A stretch of 64,000 nucleotides of DNA from the NCBI RefSeq assembly GCF_000219625.1, contig NC_018216.1, positions 2,976,001 to 3,040,000 of the forward strand, given 5' to 3'. Of this stretch, positions 12,058 through 23,361 are shown in pieces. The notes beneath the pieces were generated by a model. That model saw only the letters and a program-made list of their open reading frames with translations, was not told where the DNA came from and did no database searches. This DNA is from Zymoseptoria tritici IPO323 (lineage: Eukaryota; Ascomycota; Dothideomycetes; Mycosphaerellales; Mycosphaerellaceae). Position numbers and translations under genes: made by a program. Each line of letters opens with the position of its first letter. The stretch's first letter is position 1.

Positions 12058-12711
12058 ACAACGAAGGGCAAACGGACGTCGCGGACTCCGATGGAAAACA
12101 AGCGTGGGTGAGCGGATTGGCGTCGTGTGGAGAATGTGGAAACATGGAGGTCAAATGTTGCTTGAGAGGGAGGTGGAGTCGATTCGAGCGGAGGAGCATG
12201 CGCAAAGATTGAGAATCCGAAGAGTCCAGATTGGCGGCTGTGCGGACGTGGAGTTCTGACGTGCTTCGCGAAGCACGCCCTGTCGACGGGTCGTTGGTGC
12301 GGATCGATGAGACGAGGTCGAAGGCGGCCAAAGAGGGAGGATTGACTTCGGTGGCAGGCCAGAGCGCATGTACAGCAATACATTGGTCTTAGAAGAGGCT
12401 TCTTTGGAACATTTGAGCGTTGGAGCTGGCGGCGTTGTTTGGTTTCAATGGCATCATTTCGTTTTTTTTTTTTTGGTGGAACCTCGATATTCTGATCGAC
12501 TCACCACTCGACGGACCTAGAACTACTTTGTACGTCGACTGTGCTCGGACGTCAACGCTCAAATGACCGGATGGTGGAGAGCGTGGGTATTCAACGGGTC
12601 TGATCACCCGTCATGGATACAACTCGTAGCCGCGTAAGACATGGCCACATAAATTGCATCTCAACATGCAGACAACATCGTACTCCAGCCTACTCCACGG
12701 TCTCTGCCCTC
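12058..12711. other. Tail-to-tail intergenic region
   Basis: Lies between the 3' ends of the RMD1-like gene (+) and PEX8 (-). It holds a poly-T run near 12463-12474 and no supported coding frame. Terminators and 3' untranslated regions of both genes are expected here. Confidence 0.4.
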
Positions 12712-14921
12712 TCAAAGTTTACTCCCCGCCCTTTGCGCCTCATCCTCATCATCCTCGTCTGACCCAAGTCCTCCACTCATCTCCCACTCTCCCTGCACTC
12801 CCTCTCCCTCTCCATCCGGCACCCGTCCATAAAGTACCCACTCCTTCCCACCACCTGTACTCCACCACCCGTGACAGACCCGACTCCTCTCTGGATCGAG
12901 TTCACCACCAACCAGTACGCCCCAGAATTCCTTGACAACGACTTCCCGCATTCGCGCGTCTGGAATGTCGTTGATCATGTCAGCTACTAACGGGAGGTGT
13001 TCCCGTAATAGCGGAAGAGGCAGTTGAGACAGGGTGGAGAGGATGGTGACGGTAAGGTGTGCCTTTTCCGACAGCAGAGGTGCGTCGGTGGCTTCTTCCG
13101 GTGAGTCGGGATGCGGCGGTAAAGGCTCCATGGATGCATTCGCGGCGCGATGGCGGAGGAGGTCGAGAAGAATCGCAGGCATCATGGGTTGCGAGACAGC
13201 GAGGTCGGAGGGAGGAGAGGTGAGTTTGAGGAGAGTTTTGAAGGCGAGGCGGAATTGTCTCGGAGATAAGCTGGCTGGAAAAACGCGGAACAAGGAGTCG
13301 ACGTAGAAGGGGAGGTTTTCGATCGTTGCGGTGGCGTTTTGAGGTGCTGAGAAGATGGCTAGAGTGACCGAGTGAGCGGCTTCGAAGACGGGTAATAGAG
13401 GGCCCCGACCGCCGGCGGAGAGGTAGGCTGTTATGGTTGGTACGAGGAGGGAGGCGGTCGGAGTAGGTGGAAGGAGGAGGGTGAAATGCTCGGCTGTGTT
13501 GAGGAAGAAGAGGTCGAGGGTGCGGTCGAGTGGGTGGGTGGAGGCTTGGCCGAGGGTGGCGGGAGCGATGGTAGCCAGAAATGAGGGCAGCAGGAGAGGG
13601 TATGCGGACAGGATGTCTAGGGCGGTGTAGTTGACGAAGGAGTATTGAGAGAAAGTCGAGGTTGCGGAGCGGTGGGTTGTGATGAAGTAGAGGCTGCGGA
13701 GGATGAGGAGGGATTGAGTGGCAAGGTGAGGAGCGACTGGAAGGATGATTAGTGTGAGGGTTCGGACACTGGTCGAGACCGACATACCTTTGTCGCTGGC
13801 GAGGTAGGCATCTCCCAGTACTCGCCCGATGGCACTCCGCAGGATGATCACGCTGGCGAACATGATCGGCTGTAGGAGCTTCCACAGATCCGGCAGCGTC
13901 TTTCTGAATGTCGTTTCGTCCAGCTGTGTTTTTTGCTCCGACTGCTCGATCCCGGACAATTTGTTTTGCCGCCATTGCAATAGCAGTGTCTGTGCAAACT
14001 TCTCCAAGTCGTCCACCGCTGAGGTGACCAACCATGACTCTCTCACCTGCTCCACCGTATGTCCAATCAGTCGCGACAGCGGACCCAGTGAAGTCACCAA
14101 TGGACTGCCCAGCATCTCCTTGATCTGACCATACGATGCTGACCGCTCGCTCCACTTCAACCTCCTATCGCTTTCCAGCTTGACATCCCGATCCAGTGCT
14201 CCCAGAAAATACCCTGACCGCAGGCCATACATCGAATGTAGGGTACTCCGCATCAACACAGGCAACAGCGAATCATACTCTAACCTCGCCCGCTCCCTGT
14301 CACTCAACACCGGAAAACAATGATTCAATACCAACGTGATCGTCGCCAGTCCCAACTCATCGTCATCCAACGTCTCCTCCAGCGCCAAATTTGCCGCTGT
14401 GATCAGCGCACCCTCCAATGTCGCCCGCATACTCCGATTAAGCCCTTCATCCTCCGCCGGCCCAAAACCCAACAACATCCCTCCGATAGCGAGTAAATGC
14501 CGCCATCGTGGGGAATGTTCGTCGGCTCCACTCACCGCCGCGCGGATCCAGTCGTCTTTGGGAAGAGTTCGTTCCGGTTGAAGTTTTCCCGGGTATTCCT
14601 CGTCTGGGGAGTTGCTGAGGAGGGCAAGTTCGTGTTTGAGCAGGGCTTGGGCGGCGGAGTGGAAGACTGAAAGTGTGCGCATGCAGGTTTGGAGGCCTGA
14701 GGGGCGAGACCAGATTGCGGGAGCGGACAGGATTTGACTAGTGAGGAGAGTGACATTGAGTGGATTGTTGAGGGTTGTCAGGAGAGAGGCGGCTGTGCCG
14801 AAAAGGCTGTAAGGCGTGTTAGATGGTGGTTCTTGGGGGATTCGCAAGGAGGGAGGACAAACCGAGGAGTGTCTTCTTGCTCGGTGTAAGTTTGCAAGGC
14901 CCTTAGGAGGGTCCCTAGCAT
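12712..14921 (-). CDS. PEX8: Peroxin 8 (intraperoxisomal import factor)
   Basis: Exons on the minus strand are 14921-14863, 14806-13788 and 13736-12712, giving 700 residues. Pex8 sits on the inner face of the peroxisomal membrane, links the docking and RING complexes and helps release cargo from Pex5. The spliced N-terminus (MLGTLLRALQTY, then LFGTAASLLTTLNNPLN and APAIW) matches the family, and the C-terminus is SKL, a type 1 peroxisomal targeting signal. The body is alpha-helical. Intron 14807-14862 has a GTTTGT donor and TTACAG acceptor. Intron 13737-13787 (GTATGT, CTAAT, CAG) is 51 nt without a stop, so the frame reads through it. An open frame extends upstream to 15318 but has no family character. 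Confidence 0.85.
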
Positions 14922-16019
14922 GCGATCGCCGGGCATATTGGGCGTATATGACAATTTCAGCCCAAGGTGATGTTTTCCTGGTTGTTGCTATACACACATG
15001 TATCATTGAAAGAAGAGAGGCGTTGTGTTTGACGTGAGGTTCGCGTTGGTCCTCGGCTCGGCTGAATGTCGGCTTGTGAGTGGCCGGGAGTGGAATGCCC
15101 TTTCTTACAACGAATCGAAACTCTCTCCTTGACTTCATCTTGTCCATCTTCTTCTTTTTCATCATCACAAACAAATCATACCGCAACACGACAGCATGTT
15201 GCGGAAAGGGACATCGTAATGACTCCCCACGACAGACAGGACGATGATGAACGACGATATCGCAGCTTGGCCGCCGATACACTCGTGGATTCTCTCGCCT
15301 TTTTTGCACGACACGCACGCATGCTCAAGCTCATCTCATCAGACTGGAGCTTGATGAACTCTAGGAGACGATGGGATCTCACATAAACGCCTATTATACG
15401 TTGAGAGATGGCACCCTCCACAGTCTACATGGCTCGTGGGTTCCACGGCAGGAGGAATTAGCTCGTTTCTGCGCCAGGAATGACCTGTTCATCCTTCACC
15501 TTCGGCAGGAGCGGAACAGCGGAGTGATGAACCACTCAGTCTTTCGTTCCCTTCCGTGAGAACAAAGCGATGCTCCAGCACGTCCAGACAAGCTGTACCT
15601 CCGTTCCCCTGCTCAAACTGCACAATCCCAGCTACCTGCGCAAAACTTGTGCGGTCAAGGCTGCACAGAAATTTCGAGAGTCGCGCATTCGGATCGTCTA
15701 TTCGAAAATCTACAGGGATCTTTTGGCAATGTAGCTCCACGCTGCCGCTGGAGTTGCACCGGACGAAGTAATCCTAAGTGGCTTGGAGCGTGCAGTTTGT
15801 GCGGGAGCACGGAGGTATCATTAAAGCTGCCCGCTTTCTGCGACATTCCTCCCTGTAAGATTTGTGGCGGTGATCCTAGAGGTTCATGTGGGCCGATGGC
15901 TTTGTACAACCCACGAACAGCCTCGCACTGACGGATGACGAGCGTTGTTGGAGTCCTTCTTATTTGTAGACGCAGCACCCATTTGAGGCCATCGTCTTTC
16001 CTCGCACTCCAACAGCGAC
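14922..16019. other. Divergent region between PEX8 and the FAD oxidase, with one doubtful minus-strand frame
   Basis: It serves as upstream region for both flanking genes. Most frames look random. On the minus strand, 15760-15489 translates into a protein-like stretch (YFVRCNSSGSVELHC, then KIPVDFRIDDPNARLSKFL) preceded by a possible CACTTAG acceptor, but no good upstream exon or start was found. Confidence 0.3.
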
Positions 16020-17974
16020 ATGATCCTCTCAGTCACTCTTCTAGCTGCCCTGCTTTTGGAACGCGCTCTGGGCGCCGCTGATGGAGCTGGGAGCTCGAGA
16101 TGTCGATGCGTCAGTCGAGGGCAATGCCTCATGTAGCAGACATCCGATTGGAGCACCGAGACTAATATCCTGCCCAGGTCCCATCTCTTCCATGCTGGCC
16201 TTCGAACGAATTATGGAATGATCTCAATACGACCATCTCAGGGCAACTTGTCCTCAACCACCCCGTCGCTGTGTCGTGCTATCCAGGTCCTGCCGCTGAC
16301 TCCACCGAATGTGCCTCCATAACCGCAAACTACACCAACAACGATTTTCTGCAGCAATTTCCCATCGGCTATAGCGCTTCGAACGAGGATGCCTGCCCAG
16401 TCGTCAATGTCAGCACGAGCCATTGCGACATTGGAAGTGCCCCATTTTACACGGTCAACGCCACTGATGGGTCCCACGTCTCCGCCGGCATTGATTTCGC
16501 GAGAAAATACAATCTCCGTCTTGTAGTCCGGAACACGGGCCATGACCTCCTCGATCGAAGTGTCGGGTTTGGCAGTCTTCAGATCTGGATCCGGTATCTG
16601 CGAACCGGCATTACGTTCCATGATAGCTTCCGTCAGAAGGGTAGTGAATGGACCGGGGCGGCCGTGACAATCGGAGGAGGCTATGTTTGGCGGGAGGTGT
16701 ATGCTGAAGCGGAGAAGAGAGGAGTGGTGGTCGTAGGAGGCGGCACGCCGTCGGTCGGATGTCTGGGCGGCTGGATGCAGGGTGGTGGGCATGGACCGCC
16801 CGTACATGATTTTGGACTGGGAGCTGACCGTGAGTGTATAACCCCTTCTTGCATCTCGCGAGGGACCGCTGACCTGTTCTGTTAGAAGTGCTTCAAGCCC
16901 GAGTTGTCCTCGCAAATGGCTCCTTGGTCACAGCATCTCCTCGTGAAAGCCCGGATCTCTTCTTCGCGATCCGTGGCGGCGGACCAGGAACATACGGCAT
17001 CGTCGTCGAAACCACCATCAAAGCCTGGCCGATCGTCACCGCCGTCGCGCAGACGCTCTACTTTGCCCCGCGGAACTCGAGCGACCTCGATACATTCATG
17101 ACCGCTCTCACCGATCTCTACCAGGCCTTCCCATACGTCACCCAAGCCGGCTGGTCAGGCTACGGGCAATGGTCGACAGCAGGCGTCCTCCCCTTTCCCA
17201 ACACCACGATCGGATACAGTCACACCATGGCGACATTCAATCGATCATTGTCCGCCAGCACGGCTGCATTCGCACCCACGCTGGAGAAATTGCAAGCCTA
17301 TAATGGCACTTCGCTCACAGTTTCAGTCGCCTACACCGAGCTACCCTCCTACGCGGCTTACTACCGTGCCTTCTCCGGCATCGAGCCACCTGCTGGCGGA
17401 GTTGGCTCGGAATCAGGCCGGTTTCTGGACGAGAAAGCTCTATGTCGCAACCGCACTGCTTTGCGAGAGACGTTGGACATTTTAGCGGGCACACCGGAGC
17501 AGGCGACGATTAATGTGAATGAAATCTTCGGTGCTCCGTACGGTCGGATTGCAGCGGATGGAAGGGCGGAAAGTGTGTCAAGCGTGACCCCTGCGTGGCG
17601 AGAGATGGTGATCAATCATATCGTGTCAAGGCAGTGGAAGCTGGATACCGCCCCCGCGGATGTGAAGAGTATTCAGGATGATGTGTTATTGGTCAAGGAA
17701 GGTGCTTTGAGGAAGTTGGCGCCGGATACGGTGAGTGAAATGGTCATTGACAGGAGAGAGGAGGATGTATGACGCTGACATCTCTCAGGGCTCATATATG
17801 AATGAGGCCAATAAGCTGGATCCGGATTACAAGATCAACTTCTATGGCACGCACTATGCCCGGCTGGAGAGCATCAAGAGGTTGCTTGATCCGGAGGGTG
17901 TGTTCTATTGCCCGACTTGTGTGGGCAGTGATGGCTGGCTGCAACAGGACAACGGACAACTATGCAGAGCGTAG
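16020..17974 (+). CDS. Secreted FAD-linked oxidase, berberine-bridge-enzyme type
   Basis: Exons 16020-16109, 16178-16829, 16886-17730 and 17789-17974 encode 590 residues. The N-terminal hydrophobic stretch (MILSVTLLAALLLERALG) is a signal peptide. The spliced start CRCVPSLPCWPSNELWNDLN is typical of the fungal family. The FAD-binding PCMH domain has the flavin-linking His H152 in RNTGHDLL, the block GWMQGGGHGP and GGGPGTYGIV. The C-terminal BBE segment is NFYGTHYARLESIKRLLDPEGVFYCP. Such enzymes oxidise carbohydrates or secondary metabolites; the substrate cannot be told. Several NxS/T sites fit secretion. Introns are 68, 56 and 58 nt. No other biosynthetic gene lies nearby, so a stand-alone secreted oxidase is more likely than a cluster enzyme. 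Confidence 0.88.
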
Positions 17975-20949
17975 GATGAAGCATGTTCTGCGCCGTTATG
18001 GATTGTCGTTGGGCGTTCACAACGGTTGGATGTCTTTTTCTTGGCTGGCGCAACGTTGGCGATGGGCCGGACTCCGAACGTGGAGATATGAGACAAGGGC
18101 GTTGAATGAAATGGCCAGCCCTACAGCGGTCTCACCTTCGACGACAGCTGTTGTGTTCGGGAGCAAGACGATATAGAAACAAGACGAGACAACAGTGCAC
18201 TCGATACATTTGCGGCGAGGAGTGCACATCGAGCGGCGCAGGGGCGATTTCTGGCCTTGCGGGCTAGACACCTCTTATTCAGACAACTGGACCACAAGAA
18301 GAGCGGCATCCCATCGCTGGCGCACTAGTTCTTCGCGATGCAGTCTGATCTTGCTTCTTATGATATGGATTCCGGTGCTCGAGTGAGACAATTGAGTACA
18401 GTATCTAGCTTTCCAGCGACGAAGAAGGCTAACAGCCAATCGGCTCGAAAAGGCACTGATCTAGGCATCGAGCTGGTTTTCCTCTTGATATGGAGGGACA
18501 TCTAGCAGTCAGACAAGTGAGTACAAGACTTAGCTTCACGGCGGTTAAGAAGGTTGACAACCGAGTGATCGAAGTAAGCAGTGTTCTATACATTCATGGA
18601 GAAGCTCCTCTGGCACGGAAGCTGGAGCCGCGCATTTGGAACGACATATGAGCTTCGAGTGAGACAAGTGAGTACAGCATCTAGCTTCATGGCGAGGAAG
18701 AAGGTCAAGAGCCAATCGTTCTTGGGCAGCATTGTTCTAGACATCGATACAGCAGTCGTCCCGTCTTGCGCGTCGACTCACTGCTGGTTCGCTTTGGGAT
18801 GGCGAGGCAGACCGCTCTGCGAAGACCGTGGTATACAGACCTAGCAGTGAGACACTCGAGTACAATTCCTAGCTTCATGACAATGAAGAAGAGCAACAGC
18901 CAACCGATGTCCCGACACATAGCTCTAGACGTCAGTCTATCGTTTCGGTTTCTGATGGCGATGCAAACGGGTCTCCAGGTCAGATATGGAATAAGGCTCT
19001 GGGAAGTGAGACAATCAAGTACAATACCTAGCTTCACGGCGACGACGACGACCAGTAGCCAATCGATCTCCCAACGCATGGCTCTAGAAACCAACGTGGC
19101 GCCCATGCACGAAGCAAATAGATCCACATGTACGCGAATGCAATGAAAAAAAACCGACAAATCGAGCAATGGCAAGTGGAGGAGCCAAGCTAACGGCAGG
19201 GCCAGAGGATCAGAAACAAATTGAAACAAGAGCTGGCCCACATATCAGATGCCGCCTTGCCGTAGTGGGTCGGAGACTTATGCCTACTGCCGAGCCATGC
19301 AGGAACCTCACACAAGATGGCTATAGCGGAGGAGATAGACTTTGTACACCGCAAAAAAAGCAGCACTTTTCGATAGTGCCACAAGTCAGTACACCGCATC
19401 ACAGCTGGCATCTTGACCAAGGCAGAAGTAAACACCAAGTCATTCATCACAACAGCGACCTCTGCCACGCGGTCGCCCGTGTCTGCCAACAAACTCATCA
19501 TCGAGATGTGGTTCTCGGCGAAGGATCGAGGCGTGCAGTCCAGACTTGCCCTGTCAGATCAAGTTTGGTACGCTGTCCAGCCATAATTTGATCGCAACTG
19601 TGGGACGGACATTTATCCGCCGGTCCCTTGGGCTTGGGAACTACCAGTACCGCGGCCGCTACCACCGAGACCCCTCGCGGCAATGTAAGACATTCTTCGC
19701 CACGACAAAAGCCATCGCTTCGATCGCGACGAAAACCAAGAGTCTGGAACTCGCACTCTGCTTGATTTGAGAGTCGGTCGTCAGTGGGAGTCGGTGGAAT
19801 ATATCCCGCACCTTTGTGGACACCGTCACTGATCTGCATGAATCTTCTGCAGTGGAGTGGCCCGTCTGACGGCCGCCTCGCGGGCGCGGACCGAGGGTAT
19901 TGGCTATTCAACTATTGGCGATGAGATCCCAAATAGGCAGGAGGACGATAGGTCGTGCCGGAAAGAGAAAGTGTATGGCGTTTTCTGGATGCATGCACGA
20001 CACTTTTCTGAAGCACAGCACGAAAGACATATACATCAGCATGATGAAGCCGTCTTGTTACTTGTGGCATGTCTCAGTCCCTCGCAAAACGCAGCGTGGG
20101 ATGAGGCGAAAACGCGGTTCAGGGAAAAAGCCTGCCGACGAGGCGGTGTCGTCGAGTTGGCAATTCTGCCATTCACCGAGTCGCTGGCGTCGGCGATGTC
20201 TCAGATTCTGCCGAATCGTGGGAATCCCTGTCTCAGAAAATCGAATCGTGGGAGAGGAAAGCTCTTTGCCCAGAAGCTGCACCCAAGGACTTGCTATAGT
20301 GTGTAGGGCGAGGCCAGGAAAAATGAAGAACGTGGCTTGCCTTGATTCGAGCCGTGCGGGCATGACTTACAGCTGCCCACCGACCATGACCTTGTTATAC
20401 ACCTCACGCGGTCATCGGGCTTTGCAGGTAAAAAGCAACGACATGGTGGATGCTGTTGGCATAAGGCTCCCGCCCCATTCTTCCGAGCAGATGTATCCCA
20501 TTCTGCTTCTGCAGCGACGAGATTTGCTTTGTGCTTTCTTCTTGTGAAAGCTCGACCAAGAGACGCTACGGCCGCGCTCGTGCCGACTGCCACACCTCAT
20601 TTTTGGACTACCACTTTTTGAGTTCATACCATTACGACAACGCTAATCTCGGGACCTGGACTCATCGAGCGGCAGCCAAAATCCCGATCGTCGAGGGAAA
20701 AGGAAGCTGTTTTGCTGGACGTGACGGAGGTGCACGTTGGTTCTCGTTTGGAGCTCTTCTTGTCTTTTTGTCATCCTCCACCATTGAACAAGTAGCTTGC
20801 CGTCCCTTGCAGCTCAACCGAGCTTGATTTTGCTGTTTATCTCTCTCAAAGTTGCTTGAGCTTGCTGTTTTGTGTCCTTTCTCGTCGCATTGCCGCTCAA
20901 GGCAGGAAACACATACCGAGAGAACCCGCAACTAGGATCACTCTCCAAC
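17975..20949. other. 3-kb gene-free region
   Basis: This is the longest stretch without a recognisable gene. Frames are short, overlap on both strands and share no family. It contains the degenerate tandem repeat at about 18382-19090, annotated separately. From 19150 to 20800 I see nothing but scattered short frames; the final 150 bp are T/C-rich and lead into the DUF3659 gene. It could be an eroded mobile element or lost gene, but no terminal repeats or transposase motifs were seen. Confidence 0.4.
18382..19090. repeat. Degenerate tandem repeat, five units of about 125-190 bp
   Basis: Five units start at 18382, 18507, 18658, 18846 and 19005 (spacings 125, 151, 188 and 159). Each opens with a core of about 60 bp of the form AGTGAGACAAGTGAGTACA, followed by TCTAGCTTCAYGGCG and AAGAAG, and often a later AGCCAATCG. 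Between cores the sequence varies in length and content. Read on the + strand each core gives the peptide pattern VRQxSTxxSFxAxKKxNSQ, but units 1 and 2 end in stops, so no single long frame covers the array. On the minus strand units 4 and 5 lie in one 178-codon frame (19241-18705) with repeated hydrophobic blocks. The strand and function are unknown. Confidence 0.6.
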
Positions 20950-23361
20950 ATGGCGATATTCAACTTTCGCAAGCAAAAGAAGTCGGCAGACCAGCCGTTG
21001 GTAACGGCATCGACAGTTGAGCCACAGCCCCAGACCACAACGCCCAAGTTCGTTCCTCGACTTGCCGGTCTCAAGGCCTCGGATCAAGGACCAGCGAAGG
21101 AGGAAGGTCGAGAGGAGATTCTCGCTCGCATGAGGAAGCGCAACGAGCAACGACGACACGCTCTCATTTACAACACACCCGAGACCCCGGTCGAGGAAAG
21201 TCACGACACTCTCACCGTGCCCACAATACCCGCCTCTCCGCTCGCATCTCCAATTCGACCAAGCTTCGAAGACGTCCTAGCGCAATGGCGGACTGCCAAT
21301 GCGGCTACAGCCCTTCCTCAATCCAACGTGCACATTTCGTTGCCAACGCCCGAGTCCTCCGTTGAGGACTATCTGCTCATGCCTGACGTCCGACTACCCA
21401 AAGCTTCTCGCGGGAAGAGTTATGCCACCCATCACTCGGCCTCCGATTCCGGCTACGACTCTCGCACTCCTTCGCACAAGGCGAGTGACGATGACCTTGG
21501 TATGGTGTCGAGCGCTGGAGCAGGCCTTTCGGTAGACTCCAACTCGTCATTGTCGTCTTCCGTCTACACCGATGGAGACATCAAAGACGATTCTCCATTA
21601 CCTAAGGAAGAGGAGTATGTCGACGATTTTCCGATGGAGTTGTCTGAGTGCAATGAGCAGCCGAAGAGCGAACGGGGTACCAGCTCGGCACCTCTCCCCA
21701 ACGAGCTGGATTTCGAACCTCATACCCAACCACAGGCGCACTCAGCCGACATGACTGCTCTCCCTCGATACGTCCCATCACTATCGCCGATTATTGCCTC
21801 TCCGAGGAAGGAAGTCGAAAACCCGATCCTCGCACCGTCGTCAACTCCGCTTTCTGTCTTGCAAGGATACAAGGTGAACAAAAAAGGCAAGGTGCTGGAC
21901 GAGGAGGGAGAAGTGATCGGCGAGCTAGTGTCGGGCGATATCCTGGACTGCGTGCGGCAGAGAGTCGACGACAATGGACAAGTTCTGGACGATCGAGGAA
22001 AGGTTGTCGGAACCGTCAAGCCGGTAGGCGCAGCGTCCGAGGAAGAGCAGAAGCCCGAAGAGAAAGCGGCGGAGGCTACCAACACACATGAGGAAGCGGT
22101 CAACGCCAGCCCAATCTCCGCACAAGACTCTGTCTTCGAAGTTCCGATGTCAGCAAAGCGAGCCGGAAAGCTGCCCAAGCGGGAGCAGACACCGAGCCTA
22201 CAATCCCTGAACCGGCGAACGTCTCCAACGAATGCGCACCCGGCCAACCGCGAATTCGAAGAGCCGCGACTCGCACCACCACGACCGAACCCTAGTCTCC
22301 GACGCATACCGTCCCAGGCCTCGACCTTTTCTACCTTCTCCTCAGTCTCCGCCGCTGCTCTATGTACCGGCCAGCGTCGAGGCTCGGAACAAACCGAATC
22401 CTCCCAGATCTCTGAGTTCGCAACCATTCCCTACATAATGACGACACCTGCCGCCGCTCCTCGCAGCCAGAATTCCATCCGTTCTGCTCGCAGTTCCCTC
22501 GGACCTTCTTCTGTAGTAGCGAAGCCTCAGGTTCCGCTGCGTCCCAGCACGAGCAATGGCGGCGAGAGCACATTACCTGACTTTACGACCATGTTCAGCG
22601 CGACTCCCGTATCCAGGCCAACACAAGATCGACGAAGCGTCGAGCGCGAACGCAACCCGTTTAGCTCCAGGTACACCGCGGCTCCCGTTCTCCCTCCCAT
22701 CGGCCGCATGATGTCGCCCGTGCCAGAGAACAACGTCGCACCGAGGCATACCGGCAACATGGCCGCAGGCGGAGGCATGTTCTCCTACAAGGGCGAGATT
22801 CCCACCGGGGACGGACTCCCCATCCAGCGAAAGCTCGCCTCGGCACCAGCCTTCGTGCCAGGCAGTCATCTCCCGATAAACCACAATCCTGCGCCATCAG
22901 CGTTCAACAACCCCAAGATTCATGCTCTGCGCGGCCTCTCCCATCAACCCAACACACCCGCAATCCCACCCCGAAGCGCTGCCCGCCCACCCTCGCTCCA
23001 CGGCTACGCCTCTTCCATTTCAGCGACCGCTCCGCCAACACCTATTTCCGAGGCAAGCGAGGTCGCCAGCACGGATTGGGCAACAATGTACCCTGCTCCG
23101 GCGATCCCGACGGGAGGATTGAGTGTGTATGGTGCGCACTCGAGACCGAGCAGTTTGAGGAGCAGCAGGACAGGGAGGCCGAGAAGTTACTTCACGCATC
23201 GGGGAAAGGTGGCGGTTGAGGATGGTGAGGAGGAGATCAAGGCTGAAGAGTCCAAGACGGTGGAGGGACCGATGATGGCGGAGGTCAACCAGGAGGCAGA
23301 GAAGCCAGTCGTCGTAGCGGAGCCGGAGAAGAAGAGGAGGCTGTTTGGGAAGAAGAAGTAG
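20950..23361 (+). CDS. DUF3659-containing disordered protein
   Basis: A single exon encodes 803 residues. Most of the protein is Ser/Pro/Thr-rich and probably unstructured. Around residues 300-360 there are two short tandem units (VNKKGKVLDEEGEVIGELV and VDDNGQVLDDRGKVVGTVK) that match the DUF3659 repeat found in fungal LEA-like and filament-like proteins; their biochemical role is not known. The N-terminus MAIFNFRKQKK and C-terminus EKKRRLFGKKK are strongly basic. The ATG at 20950 follows CCAAC and begins the first conserved-looking peptide; the frame is open further upstream but without an AUG context. Neighbours give no hint of function. Confidence 0.75.
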   Translation: MAIFNFRKQKKSADQPLVTASTVEPQPQTTTPKFVPRLAGLKASDQGPAKEEGREEILARMRKRNEQRRHALIYNTPETPVEESHDTLTVPTIPASPLASPIRPSFEDVLAQWRTANAATALPQSNVHISLPTPESSVEDYLLMPDVRLPKASRGKSYATHHSASDSGYDSRTPSHKASDDDLGMVSSAGAGLSVDSNSSLSSSVYTDGDIKDDSPLPKEEEYVDDFPMELSECNEQPKSERGTSSAPLPNELDFEPHTQPQAHSADMTALPRYVPSLSPIIASPRKEVENPILAPSSTPLSVLQGYKVNKKGKVLDEEGEVIGELVSGDILDCVRQRVDDNGQVLDDRGKVVGTVKPVGAASEEEQKPEEKAAEATNTHEEAVNASPISAQDSVFEVPMSAKRAGKLPKREQTPSLQSLNRRTSPTNAHPANREFEEPRLAPPRPNPSLRRIPSQASTFSTFSSVSAAALCTGQRRGSEQTESSQISEFATIPYIMTTPAAAPRSQNSIRSARSSLGPSSVVAKPQVPLRPSTSNGGESTLPDFTTMFSATPVSRPTQDRRSVERERNPFSSRYTAAPVLPPIGRMMSPVPENNVAPRHTGNMAAGGGMFSYKGEIPTGDGLPIQRKLASAPAFVPGSHLPINHNPAPSAFNNPKIHALRGLSHQPNTPAIPPRSAARPPSLHGYASSISATAPPTPISEASEVASTDWATMYPAPAIPTGGLSVYGAHSRPSSLRSSRTGRPRSYFTHRGKVAVEDGEEEIKAEESKTVEGPMMAEVNQEAEKPVVVAEPEKKRRLFGKKK

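Noticed and set aside
12980..14155. 391-codon minus-strand frame
   Set aside because: It overlaps PEX8 on the same strand in another frame and is dominated by His/Pro/Arg/Ser, a frame-shadow composition.
14922..15318. N-terminal extension of the PEX8 frame
   Set aside because: It has no family character; a spliced 59-nt first exon restores the conserved Pex8 N-terminus.
18382..19090. CRISPR-like array
   Set aside because: Repeats are long, diverged and irregularly spaced, and the genome is eukaryotic.
20330..20370. tRNA B-box-like GATTCGAGCC
   Set aside because: No matching A box or cloverleaf arms could be found around it.
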